Origin: Coprinopsis marcescibilis
Lineage: Eukaryota > Basidiomycota > Agaricomycetes > Agaricales > Psathyrellaceae
Direction of reading: 5' to 3'
NCBI GenBank assembly: GCA_004369085.1
Contig: ML210163.1
Span: forward strand, 62,001 to 126,000
Length of the DNA stretch: 64,000 nt
Position numbers and translations under genes: made by a program. Positions 36,368 through 47,204 of the stretch are shown one piece after another (position 1 is the first letter of the stretch; each line of letters starts with the position of its first letter). The notes beneath the pieces are model-generated. The model was not told where the DNA came from. It did no database searches and was given only the letters and a program-made list of their open reading frames with translations.

Positions 36368-38663
36368 ATGACAGTCAAACGACCAGGCGTGTTTTTACAG
36401 AACGCCTGTCTCCAGCATCGGTATATTCGATCGCAGGACCTGTCCAACATTGTAGAACGCCCTGAACGACTGCGTGCCGTGAATATTGGGTTGTCGGCGG
36501 CCATCGCGCATCTCGAGGGCCTACTTCCCCCGGTCAACCAACCAGCACCATCCTCGTCGACTGGCGGCACCGGGTCTGCCTCGGATGCGACTCACGACCT
36601 CGTCGCGGCGCTGGATAGGATGAAACTCGAGGTGCCGGGAGCTGGCGCTGCTATTTCGACCAAGATTCCGATTGTACAAAGCCAGGCTAAAGTGAATATC
36701 TTGGACAATGAGGCAGTCAAGTTCGTGCATGGGGATATCGACGGGGATATCTATTTGGAGACGTTGAAGAAGTGGGCGAGGGATAGTGCTGAGAAGGTTG
36801 CGCAGGGAGAGTCGGAGATCCCCCAGGGATATTCGCAGGGGGATTTATATCGTGAGTTCCGTTTGATTGCTTCAACCGCGGAGCTAGGGTTTAACCATTC
36901 ACTTGCGCTGTATATAATAGTTTGTCCGGAATCTATAAATGCTATGGAAGGTGCACTTGGGACGACCTGTGAGGCTGTTGACGCGGTCATACGTGCATCG
37001 CGGGAACCGTTTCAAGGGGAGCTTGAGAGTACCAATGTACACCGTGCCTTTGTAGCCGTCCGGCCGCCTGGACATCATTGTGGGGAAGACACACCTTCGG
37101 GATTTTGTTTTGTGAATAACGTCGCGGTTGCTGCTGCTCACGGTGCGTATCCTAGATGTGCTGATTCAGACACGGTGTAGCAGAGCTGACAGTGTACCGT
37201 GGTGTGTAGCCCATTTGAAGCATGGAATCAAGAGGATTGCGATATTCGATATTGATCTTCATCATGGTGAGTTGAAACTGTGAGCCGTAGATTTAATACC
37301 CATGCCGCTTTATATGACTAGGAAACGGCACGCAGTCGATCGTCTGGCAAATTAACGAAGAGACTTATCGACAAAACCTCGAGCAGGAGGCCGGTGCACC
37401 ACCGAATGAACCCGGTGCGCAGATTTACTACGGGTCCATCCACGACATCCTCTCGTACCCTTGCGAAGTGCGTGATACGTCGCTTCTCTCCTTCCTCTTT
37501 CCTAAAGTACAACTGCTATATCCAGGACGGTAAACCAGAACTTGTACAAGCCGCTTCAGTTAGCCTGCACCAAGCGCACGGCCAGCACATCGAGAACGTC
37601 CACCTGCAGACATACACGTCCGAGGAGCATTTCTGGTCGGAGCTCTACGCGAAGAAGTATTCGCGGCTTATCAAGAAGGCGGAAGACTTTCTGGACGCGA
37701 CGGGTGGACCAGGGGATGATGTCATGGTGTTTATCAGGTCTGTCGTCATCTCCCATCCTCTTCCTACTCTGGCCCTCTTCCATACCAGAGCAATGGTACT
37801 CCCTTGAGCTTAGCGGACTGATTTATTGTTACCCACCGGCCATGTACCATACAGCTGCGGCATGGACGCATGCGAACATGAATATGCTAGCATGTCGAGG
37901 CATAATCGCAAAGTACCCACTGGGTTCTATTACCAGTTCGCCCGTGACGCGTGTGCGTTTAGCGATAAATATGCAAAGGGGCGAGTGGTTAGTGTGTTGG
38001 AGGGTGGGTATAGCGATCGGGCGTTGACTAGTGCATCTATGGCGCATTTGGTCGGCCTCACGGACCTCCCTGCTGGTGCTGAGATAGACAAGGGGTGGTG
38101 GGGCTTGGAGAATCTTGTTGAGGTGCGTAATCCAATTATAAAGGCCATACGCTGTGAATTGTGAATATAAGCTGACGCGTGTGTATGTTCATATACAGCT
38201 CGAGAAAGCGACGAAGAAGCGGAGGGGCGGGCGACCGTCGTTGCCTGCGAACGGGTCGGTTCGGCAGTGGGTGGAGCGCACACTGGCAATTTTTGCGCCG
38301 CTCGATTTGGGTGCGGCGGGCGTGCTTGCGTCGTTCAAGAACGCTCCGCCGCCGATCAAGATGACGTTGAGGGATAGGGGTAAGGGGAAGGGAGGGTCTG
38401 TGACGCCAACGCCTGCTGGTGCTACTGCGAGTGCGGCGACTGTGCCTACACCCGTTGCATCCCCGAAGAAGGGGAGGCAGAGTCGGGGAGGGGCACAGGC
38501 TGAGGTACCCGTAAAGATAGAGGTTACAAATGAGACGGAGGGGTTGGATGGCCCTGGTGCGGGAGATCTGGGTGAGGTAGTAGCGGCACCAATCCCGGTC
38601 TCTGCACCGGAGCAGCAGAAAGTGAGGAGGGTGATATTGAAACTCGGGCCATCTGCTTCTTGA
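36368..38663 (+). CDS. HOS3: HOS3-type class II histone deacetylase
   Basis: Zn-dependent lysine deacetylase. The ATG at 36368 gives TVKRPGVFLQNACLQHRYIR and NIVERPERLRAVNIGLSAAI. After an intron come the catalytic motifs VAVRPPGHHCGEDTPSGFCF (His-His charge relay) and NNVAVAAAHAHLKHG. FDIDLHHGNGTQSI supplies Zn ligands, and GGPGDDVMVFISCGMDACEH and VVSVLEGGYSD end the domain. The GFCFVNNVA-type core and this length match yeast HOS3 and its fungal orthologues. A C-terminal extension of about 150 residues is Lys/Arg- and Pro/Thr/Ala-rich (EKATKKRRGGRPS) and ends VILKLGPSAS. About eight exons. Nuclear or bud-neck functions are known for yeast HOS3; location here is inferred. Confidence 0.9.
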
Positions 38664-38860
38664 TACGAACAGCCTGAAGGGTTAGGATGGTTAGCTTTGC
38701 TTTGCTTTAATTGTTTTCCTTGAATTGATGATAGCCTAACTGGTTCCATTAATGAGTAGTAGAATTAGTCTATATCTATGTGGGCTAGTGTACTCTTGGT
38801 AAAGAGTGGTGAGGGATGAGATAGGCAGCAGTGTGTAAATGTGAATTGCGGCGATTACCC

Positions 38861-39977
38861 CTACACAGTCACTTTGCTGACGGTGAGCTCGTACATCCCT
38901 AGGAAGACGGCACCGCCAGCTGAGATCCACAACGTCCGTGGTACGACACCAGAAAAGAGGGCTTTCCAGCCTTCGGTTACATATATTGTGCGTAATCTGG
39001 AGGAGAGGGAGGGTAGCGCTTGTTTGGAGGCGTCCTGTGTATACGAGACATTGTCAGTGAGATCGTTGGTTTGGATCGGTGAAGGTAATCTTACCCGGGT
39101 GTCCAGCATGACGCGAGTTTTTAGAACATCTAGAGGTGTAGTAGCCGCCGCTGCAATACCGCCTGCGAGACTGCCACAGAGTGCTGCTTGATACGCAGGT
39201 AGCAGTTTCTGGCCTGTAGTTGCTGACAATCGAACCTTGAAGAATTCGTAGAGGGGGAATTGGATGGACGTGAATGGGATCTATACCAAGTTTCAGCAGA
39301 CACAAGTGTGCAGAGAGAGGATTCAACGCACCTCACGCATCACTGTTATTCCAAAACCTCTGTAAAAGCCCTTGATTCCGTGATGTGAGAGGACGAGCTT
39401 GGCTGCGGACCAGGATGAGGAGCCCTGCGCGCCGTATGCCGACGTTTGCATCCGGGTCTTGATGACCTCCGTTGGAACGCGAATCAAGCAGGCAGCCTGT
39501 GCAAATCAACTGTCATCGCTGTCGGAACAGACGAGGTAGGTGGCGCCGTACAACTTCACCGGCAGATGCAGCGAGCATATGGTTTATTGGCGCCAGGGTG
39601 TCTCTAAAGGGTAGCGTTCGCTTCATAGTGTCGTATGTTGCGAAGAATACGGCAGCTGTGGGTAATATCGTTTGAACTCCCCCTTGAAAACCGGTAAATG
39701 GAAGGAAGACGTACCACCAGGAGCACTGCCAACAACTACACTCCCTACGCCCTTGTAGATTCCGTTGAATCCGCCTGATTTAATAAAGCCCTGTGACGAC
39801 TGTAGGCGCGTCTTGATGGTGTCTATTGGGAAGAACAGCAAGTCTACGGACGTTCCTGCTGCTCCGCCTGCCTAGAAAAGAATAAAATACGAGAACATTA
39901 GAATAAGAGTGCTACTGGAGCTGGGTAAACCTGACCAACAGTGAGTGCAGGAACGCTGGCTGAGTCTTTTCAGCCAT
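38861..39977 (-). CDS. PET8: Mitochondrial S-adenosylmethionine carrier (SLC25A26/PET8-like)
   Basis: Inner-membrane exchanger bringing cytosolic SAM into mitochondria. The ATG at 39977 gives [14 protein letters not shown]. The three carrier repeats carry the signature PX[DE]XX[KR]: [30 protein letters not shown] and [15 protein letters not shown]. The first repeat also shows [20 protein letters not shown] and the second [11 protein letters not shown]. The pairing of PIDTIKTR with VPTEVIKTR points to the SAM-carrier branch rather than another SLC25 carrier. The stop is TAG at 38861-38863 after LTVSKVTV. About 280 residues, the usual carrier size, in roughly six exons. Convergent with HOS3 and divergent from SEN54, with about 260 bases between the two starts. 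Confidence 0.86.
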
Positions 39978-40239
39978 TTTGTGGCGTTGAGGACCCTTGA
40001 GGCCCAAGAATTTGGGCGAGAACCAAAGGCTTGCGTTGGACTGGTAGTAGCTAGCAGAAGCGCGTCACAGACTCTTCGGCGTCAATCGCCTTTGTTTGGT
40101 TCAGGGGATTAAGGCAAGCATAAACTCCGGATCTATCGGGGTCTTTGACCGTGACTCCCAACTATCAACTGGCACAGCCCACGGGCACACTGGGGCTTTC
40201 TATTCTATCCTGGATAGAATATCGGTGACCTAGCCCACC

Positions 40240-41911
40240 ATGGACGAATTACTCGAAGTCCCTGACGCAGCAGCTGTGGCCACAGTTCTCGATATCACCA
40301 ACATACCCCCAGAAGAAAATGAGCAGGCATCCGACGACGAGGATGATGGATTGGATTGGACAAAACTGTTGTATGTATGGAGAAGCCTTCGTCGCTTTAT
40401 TGCACTGTTTAAACTGTGGAAAGGCCTCCAGCACAGCGACCAGTCATTCCCAAGAGAGGCGAGAAAGAATATGAACCACGAGCAGGAGGAGGGTCCAACT
40501 TGCAGCTCCATGTGCTGGAACGTTCAAGGGCTGCCATGTTTGAAACTCTCAAAACGAAGAGGACAACTTCTAGGTAACGTTCTCATACAACCCCGTATGC
40601 TATATGATCATTGACGCGTCGACAAAAGCAAGGTTATCAGCTACGCAGTTTGGCACCCAACCCTCGCCCGCGCGGAAGTCACCCTCACCCGAGGAATACA
40701 TTTCGCATCCATGGGTCACTCTGCACCTCGTACAATAATTGGGGAAGACGGGACAGAAAAGCTTCAAAAACGGCTTGAACTACTCCCAGAAGAGGCCATA
40801 TACCTCATTGAACGCGGGTCTATGTTCTGCTGGAAAAAGGTTGACTACGATGTGACAAAACACGAAGGGTTGAATTATGTGCAAGGAGCACCGATGTCTG
40901 TGCAGCAGGCGTATGCTGAGATGATTGGACGAGACGATCTGACACTCGAGAAGCTTCAGGTACTTTCTCGCCATTGTTTCGCTACACGCTGTTGACTTGA
41001 ACTGCGCAGGTCTTCACATATCTCAAACGACTGGGATATGTTGTGACACGGTCGGACCCACCCACACCGTACTACCCAACACCGCCAAAATCCCTCACAC
41101 AGACATTGAAAACCTCCCTCCAACCGGTATCCAATCTCTTTACTCTGTTCACGCGTGTGTTCGCGCGTATATTCCAAAGAGTCAACTGGTGGCACCCACT
41201 ACGGTTCAGCTACTTTGGCAAGCACGATAAAAGCTATAGTCAGTTCTTTATTTGACAGAGTTAACGGCCAACTCTCACAACTGGCTACACAGGGCACATA
41301 TACAGCTCACTCCGCCTCATCCCCGCCGGTCACTCCACACCCCTACGCGAAATCAACCTACCTATCAGAAAACAAAGCCCGTATCAGATTTTCTACAACG
41401 TATACAAGCCATCCACGCCGTTCAAAAAGTCGAGTCCCGGACCTCCCGACTTCCAGATCGTGGTCGTCAAGTACGTCTTCTCTCAACTCCATCGCTTCTG
41501 GAAGACCCGTCGTATTGACGTAACTGTATTTTCAGCGCACGGACAACAACTATGCCTACTCTGCGGGAGTTGACAGATTTATTCGATGTATCACCGGAGC
41601 TCCCCCCTCCCGTACCTCGTCAACGATACAACCCCACCCAACAAGCTTCGAAGCTTGCCCCTCCTCCAGCTCCTGTACCCCAAGCACCTCCTGCCCAAGT
41701 GACAGAACCAACCTTTGTCAAGCGCGTCTTCCCCTGGTTCTTCCCCGCTCCGCAGAAAGTGGGAGCTTTGACGACACCAACTCGCCCGCCAAACCCGTTC
41801 ATGATGCTCAAATCGGGTAAAAAGATGGTGGTAATTGCTGCGGTTGACTCGGGAAGTACGAGCTTTTTTAGGGTCAGCCAGGGAGCGTTTGAGGAGTGGC
41901 CGATGGCGTGA
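40240..41911 (+). CDS. SEN54: tRNA-splicing endonuclease subunit SEN54
   Basis: Structural subunit of the SEN complex that cuts introns from precursor tRNAs. The ATG at 40240 starts MDELLEVPDAAAVATVLDI; an acidic stretch (EENEQASDDEDDGLDW) follows. Exon 2 carries the conserved SEN54 N-terminal motif (PVIPKRGEKEYEP). Later exons give VISYAVWHPTLARAEVTLTR, LELLPEEAIYLIERGSMFCW, MSVQQAYAEMIGRDDLTLEK and VFTYLKRLGYVVTRS, all typical of SEN54. A diverged middle is followed by the C-terminal endonuclease-like fold in FQIVVINARTTTMPTLRELT and FVKRVFPWFFP, ending at 41911. SEN54 lacks catalytic residues. The family normally has this N-terminal motif plus the C-terminal fold, so the gene looks complete. 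Two intron-bearing tRNA-Ala genes are in the same window, 21 kb away. Confidence 0.85.
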
Positions 41912-41941
41912 AGGGATGCGAAGCGAGTTCGTCATCAGCTT

Positions 41942-42070
41942 CAAGAAGGTTCTCCACGGGTGAACAGGACTGCAGATGTCTAGGAAGCGAACGGGTTACA
42001 ACAATCAAGAAGGTTCTCCACGGGAGAACAGGACTGCAGATGTCTAGGAAGCGAACGGGTTGCAACAATC
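41942..42070. repeat. Two-copy tandem repeat, 64-bp unit
   Basis: CAAGAAGGTTCTCCACGGG...GTTGCAACAAT occurs twice head to tail with period 64 (41942-42005 and 42006-42069). Copies differ at only a few bases, such as GGGTGAAC against GGGAGAAC. In the second unit GTTCTCC-ACG-GGAGAAC is a perfect 7-bp palindrome. It begins just after the SEN54 stop, probably in the 3' UTR. Confidence 0.9.
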
Positions 42071-42411
42071 ACGAGGTATACTCTAACATACCTGGTTTAT
42101 TACCCTCATACGAACCAAATAGTCACTGAATGTATGGCACCCAAGTGAACGTCTACCTGATTGCTTTAAGATGATCGTGCCAAGCCATTATTGTCTTTCC
42201 ATCCTTAAAGCTTAATCAAAGCTTGATTAAAGGGACATTTCATCTCTCTTCCAATCCCAATCCTAATCACTACCATCATCACCGTGTGCTGTTGAATGAC
42301 TCTCTTATGCTATCTCAGTTGGCGTATGCTTGCCGTCTTACAATGTACATAAAGGAGAATGCGAGCTCAAAAGGATAGAACCCGCACCCGTCCTCCCCCC
42401 AACTGCACACC

Positions 42412-44211
42412 ATGCCCTTGTCACTGAAGCACCTTGCGCTACTCATGGAACGGTCCACATATAAACTGATCATCAAGGTGAGTGCTCACCGACATTTTGT
42501 CTTCAACATGCTGACTATCGTATATATACAGTATGTTCAAGGTTAGCGGACAAACACTACTTCTGCGTGACATCCAAATAATGATGTATTGACCAGTCTC
42601 AATGGTAACACTAGGGGTACGTACATGATCACGAGATAGCAGGTCTTTATTCGCTCAAGGCTCCGTCCAATTGCCCAGATCGCTGACTATCTGCAAACCA
42701 TTCACCTTGAAGTAAGGAGATGTAGCAATCATGAAACGACGGTCAAGTTACAGCTGCGCGTTCGGACAGGTCAAACACGTTTGGAATGCGCCGCGGAGCC
42801 CAACGAATATCGTGTTCATGTTAGCTCGATACACATATGTGGTCGTTGGCCTCGTTGGCCTCATTTGTCGGTGGTGAGAATGCTGCTGTTTTGCGACCGT
42901 ACCTGACCACTGGTGCGCAGATCACTTTGCGCCAATGTCGGCCAGTGTGAGTGCCCTGCTGGATTCGGTGAAATGGATTCATTTGCCTAACATTGATCAC
43001 TTTTTTTCCGCAGCGATGCCAGTTATTCATGGGTATGGGAGCATGTACGTTCAAAGTCCTTCATGTTCTCTTCTCATCCTGGGTCCGATCTAAGTCTCTG
43101 GCATTGATAGTTTCGACGTTATTCTCCATCCTTCTGTCGGAAGGTAACGTAGTGCTGTAGTTTGTGATTCGTATAATCCCTTCTGCCTCTGATATTTATC
43201 ACCCTCAGTGATTCAGTTTCTACGGGTCTATTCAGTTTCGGGTGGAAGACCATTATTCACGGCATATTTATTGCTTCATTTTACGGTGAGCTGGAGCCAG
43301 TGCATCAAGTTGGACAGCGTGCAGTGATTAACCAGCTCCAAAGATTCTCCAAGTTGGGAAGCTTGTGCTATTGGCAAAGGCCACGGTGCCTGTTCATTGT
43401 AGGTGCTGCTCTCATAACCTTTCGTTATTTTATAATGTCAGTACCCCAGATCGAGCTACCGTTTCCCCACAAACTCTTAACTGCATCGCCATTCTCCAAA
43501 ACCAAACTGTGAGACAATCACTCTCGGCAGGCTTCGCACTGTCAGCCGCCAGCGAAATCGGTGAGCAGTCGACGCCGTACGGCCCCAGGTGACGCGCTAC
43601 TCATAGATTTGCCTCCGCCCCAGTCCTCTTTCTCTTGTTGTGCTGGTTCGCATTTAAAAAGTTCAAGGAATGTCACGGAAGCCGTCTTTACCAAGTGTTC
43701 TTCCGAGATGGGGCTATATACTTTGTATCATTGACAAGTAAGCTCGGTCAAGCTTCACGGTCCACCTACCGTGAAGAAGGAATCTTGTTGATGCTGACAA
43801 TGGATATCAGTAACGTCAATTATCAACATGCTCATGAATCTGCTTGCCCCTGTGAGTGCCTGGATTTTTCAGGCGAGTGCACCTTCTAATCATGACTTTG
43901 ATTAATTCTTCCGCTGCCAGGCTGGTCTCACTCTAGTGTTCGTCCCGTACGTCTCTTGCTATCCCGTCTGACCCGAAGCTGTACCGTAAGCTGTACCTGA
44001 TTGACTCGTTCCTCCCAGCATACATACTACGGCGAGTGTCATACTCGCTACGAGGATGATTCTTCATCTACGACAAGTGTCGCAAGAGGGACTCATCGTT
44101 GCGGTATCGTGGGACTCGCAACGGCTGGACCCAATTCAGTTCCGCCAGCCACCCTCCGAACATACAACCCCAGGGTCATCGTCGACTACCAGCCATTTAT
44201 TTTCTGTCTAA
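42412..44211 (+). CDS. DUF6533-family membrane protein, copy 1
   Basis: Basidiomycete multi-pass membrane family of unknown function. The ATG at 42412 begins MPLSLKHLALLMERSTYKLI. It is followed by a 10-nt exon (42532-42541) and a 20-nt exon (42597-42616) that together restore YVQVSMVTLG. Then come IADYLQTIHLE and VKHVWNAPRSPTNIVFMLAR with YTYVVVGLVGL, the N-terminal family signature. Later parts include VSTLFSILLSE, VIQFLRVYSVSGGRPLFTAY, a block with FALSAASEI and FKKFKECHGSRLYQVFFRDG, and the conserved end TRMILHLRQVSQEGLIVAVS, stopping at TAA 44209-44211 after SSTTSHLFSV. I count more than ten exons; some junctions between 42900 and 43100 are uncertain. A close paralogue follows in tandem at 45080-46850. 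Confidence 0.7.
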
Positions 44212-45079
44212 AGTACATACCAAATCTAATTCTGACCGAAGCCCGTAGGCTCTCGCAGGAGGTGTTGCATCATGTGAAAAAGATACTCGGTGAAGTGCAT
44301 CAGGTAGTAGTAAATATTGGGAGTAGGTGGGTACACTCAGGAACTCTGATGATGTCCCAGTCCGACTCAAGTAGACGACACCAACTAACCCGCCAAACCT
44401 GTTCGAAGTGATGCTTAGATGACAAGAAGGGATTGGAAACTTGGAAAGTTCGTTCGTCAAGGCTATCACCCTCGCATGCCCTCTGATGTAAATGGATGGA
44501 TGGGTCAGCAATTGCCGAATCGCTCGAACTGTGCAGACCAAGCAAACCATATCATAGCCTTGGTCGATAGACCCTATGATCGAGTCTCTCTGCAACTTGA
44601 ACCCGTCTGATTCTGATTGAAAGAGGGCTATATTCTGCGCACGGAGCCCAAACTTCGCCAGTGATGCAAAGATCATTAACAGGCTGCGGCGTAGTATTTC
44701 GGTCTATTTCTGTGCCTTACCCAGACGGCGCTAAGCAAATTTTGGTTTATCATCTCTGCTGCTGCGCGCCCGTCAGACCAAGCCCTAGCGACTCGGTTAA
44801 CTCGGTTGCTCTGGCATGGACGTACGGCAACCAAGGGAGGATGTACCTGAATATACGTTATGACGACCCATTATAGTTTGGAAATTGTACTCGCACGTAC
44901 TAAGATCGTTCAGAGCCTCTCTTCCAATCATAATCAGAACCATGTAGGCAGTTTAATGATCGGCCTGTGTTATCTCAGTTGGCGTATATGTGCTCGCTGC
45001 TTCAAACGTAGTTAAAGGCAAATCCAAAACTCAATTTAGGATAGAAACCGGACGCCCACCTCCACTCTAGATCTACACC
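44212..45079. other. Spacer between the DUF6533 copies
   Basis: No gene is seen. The last 130 bases (about 44950-45079) match the promoter of copy 1 (about 42290-42411): both have TATCTCAGTTGGCGTAT, then GGATAGAA and an ACACCATGCCC start context. The duplication unit therefore included the promoter. Confidence 0.55.
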
Positions 45080-46850
45080 ATGCCCCCGTTGCTGCAATAC
45101 TACTTTACGCTACTCGTAGACTGGTCAACATTTAAACGGATCAACGCTGTGAGCATTCAGGACTTGGCAACATATCTCTCCGACATGCTGCTGACCATAG
45201 AATCTATATAGTACATTCACGGTTAGCAGGCGAACACAGCTTCTGGGTGACATCCAAATAACGCTGCTTTAACCAGTCTCAATGATGACACTAACGGTAT
45301 GCATTAAACTTACATTACGACAGTCTCTATCTACTGAATCTTCAAAACAAATATCCAGATCATTGACTATCTACAAACGCTTCACCTTGAGGTAAAAGAA
45401 ACGACGTCCGATACAGACAACTTACATCTAGTGTGCCAACAGGTCAAATACGTTTGGAATGGGCCGCGGAGCCCAATGAATGTTGTACTCATATTAGCTC
45501 GATACGCATTTCTGATTATTGGCCCTATGGGCCCTGTATGTTGGTAGTGGGAATGCTTCTAAATTGTGACAGTACCTGACCCTGGTTCACAGATCAATTT
45601 GCGTCAATGTCGCCCAGTGTGAGTGCCCTATTGCCAACTTCATTGGTCAATGTTGACCACCTTGTTCACGTAGCAATGTCGGCTACTTATGGGTATTGGG
45701 GGATGTACGTCCTAGTCCGTATTTTATTCTCATCCGGGTCCAATCTAAATTTATGGATTTGGTAGTTTCGATGTTAATCGCCATCCTCCTGTCCGAAGGT
45801 AACTTGGAGTGCTGCATGTTATGATCCATATAAACCCTCCAGTCTAATGTATCTCACCCACAGTGATTCAGTTTCTACGGGTCTATTCAATCTCGGGCGG
45901 AAGACCAATTTTCACGGCATACCTAGTGCTCCATTTCATTGTGAGTTCAGTGCATGTTTGCTGGGGACCGCATGCCAACTAACCAATACAAAAGATTGTC
46001 CAAGTTGGGAAATTCATGCTGCTAGCAAAGGCCGCAGTATCTGTTCAATGTATGTGCTCTTTTCATCAGGTTACATTGCTTTATAATGTCGGTACTCCAG
46101 ATCGACCTACATTTTCCCCCCGAACCCTTAACTGCTTTCCCGTCCTGCCAGATCATACTGTGAGGCATTCAATATCAGCGGGCTTTGCATTGTCAGCCGC
46201 GAGCGAAATTGGTGAGCAAATGTCAGCCCCAAGTGAAGTAATACTCATAGGGTTGCCGGCGCCTCCGCCCCAGTACTCTTTCTCTTATTGTGCTGGTTTG
46301 CATCTAGGAAGTTCGGTCAATGTCATGGAAGTCATCTTTACACAGTTTTCTTCCGAGATGGGGCTATATACTTTGTATCGCTGACAAGTAAGCTCGGTCA
46401 AACTCCATCTACCACTGTGAGGAGAGAATAGTCGTGATACTTACAGCAGAAATTGAATTTTGTCAGTGACGGCGCTTATAAACACACTGATGAATCTTCT
46501 TGCCCCTGTGAGTCTGCACATTTGCCGGACAATGGCCTCTTACTCATAATCTTTATTATTTCGCCCTGCCCGGTGTCTTACACCGCTAGGTTGGTCTCAA
46601 CCTGGTTTTCACCCCGTACGTATACGTTGACTCAAAAAATTAAAATGCACCTGACTGACTTCTACCCAGTATCCAAGCTACGGCCAGTGTCATCCTCTCT
46701 ACGAGAATGATTCTTCACCTACGACAAGTGTCGGAAGAGGGACTTATTGTCGCGATATCGAGGAACTCGCAACGACTGGATCCCATTCTGTTCCGCCACT
46801 CAACCTCCGAACATATGTTCTCAGGGTCACAGACGAACAGCCGTTTATGA
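45080..46850 (+). CDS. DUF6533-family membrane protein, copy 2
   Basis: Tandem paralogue of the gene at 42412-44211 with the same exon plan, including a 10-nt exon (45212-45221) and a 20-nt exon (45277-45296). Signatures are IIDYLQTLHLE, VKYVWNGPRSPMNVVLILAR, VIQFLRVYSISGGRPIFTAY, SAGFALSAASEI and ILHLRQVSEEGLIVAISRNS. The stop is TGA 46848-46850, after a shorter tail than in copy 1 (SEHMFSGSQTNSRL). No broken splice site or stop was found in the parts I could follow, so it may be functional. Multi-pass membrane topology is inferred from the family. Confidence 0.68.
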
Positions 46851-47204
46851 TACGATTTTCTTTGGATGTGGATGGAATAGACGAGACTGAGCAATAATGG
46901 AAGAGATATGGATACATGAGCATGGCAAAGTATACAGAGGATAGATATAAAGGAAAGGAGTAGAGAATAGAGAATAGAGAGTTTAACTGTTCCAAAGGTG
47001 GTAGTAGTACAATCCAGTATTGTTCCGAGCTAAGAGGCTCAGAACTGCAGGTAGTCAGGGTGGTTGTTTCTACAATGAACAGGGGCTGGCAGGGAGAACG
47101 TCCTCTGTGACAGCTGAAGTGACCTTATCAATATCAATGCTCATATCATTGCTCAGATCATTACCTTTGTCGGCCATCTCTTCATCCGCTTCGGGTGTAT
47201 CCAC

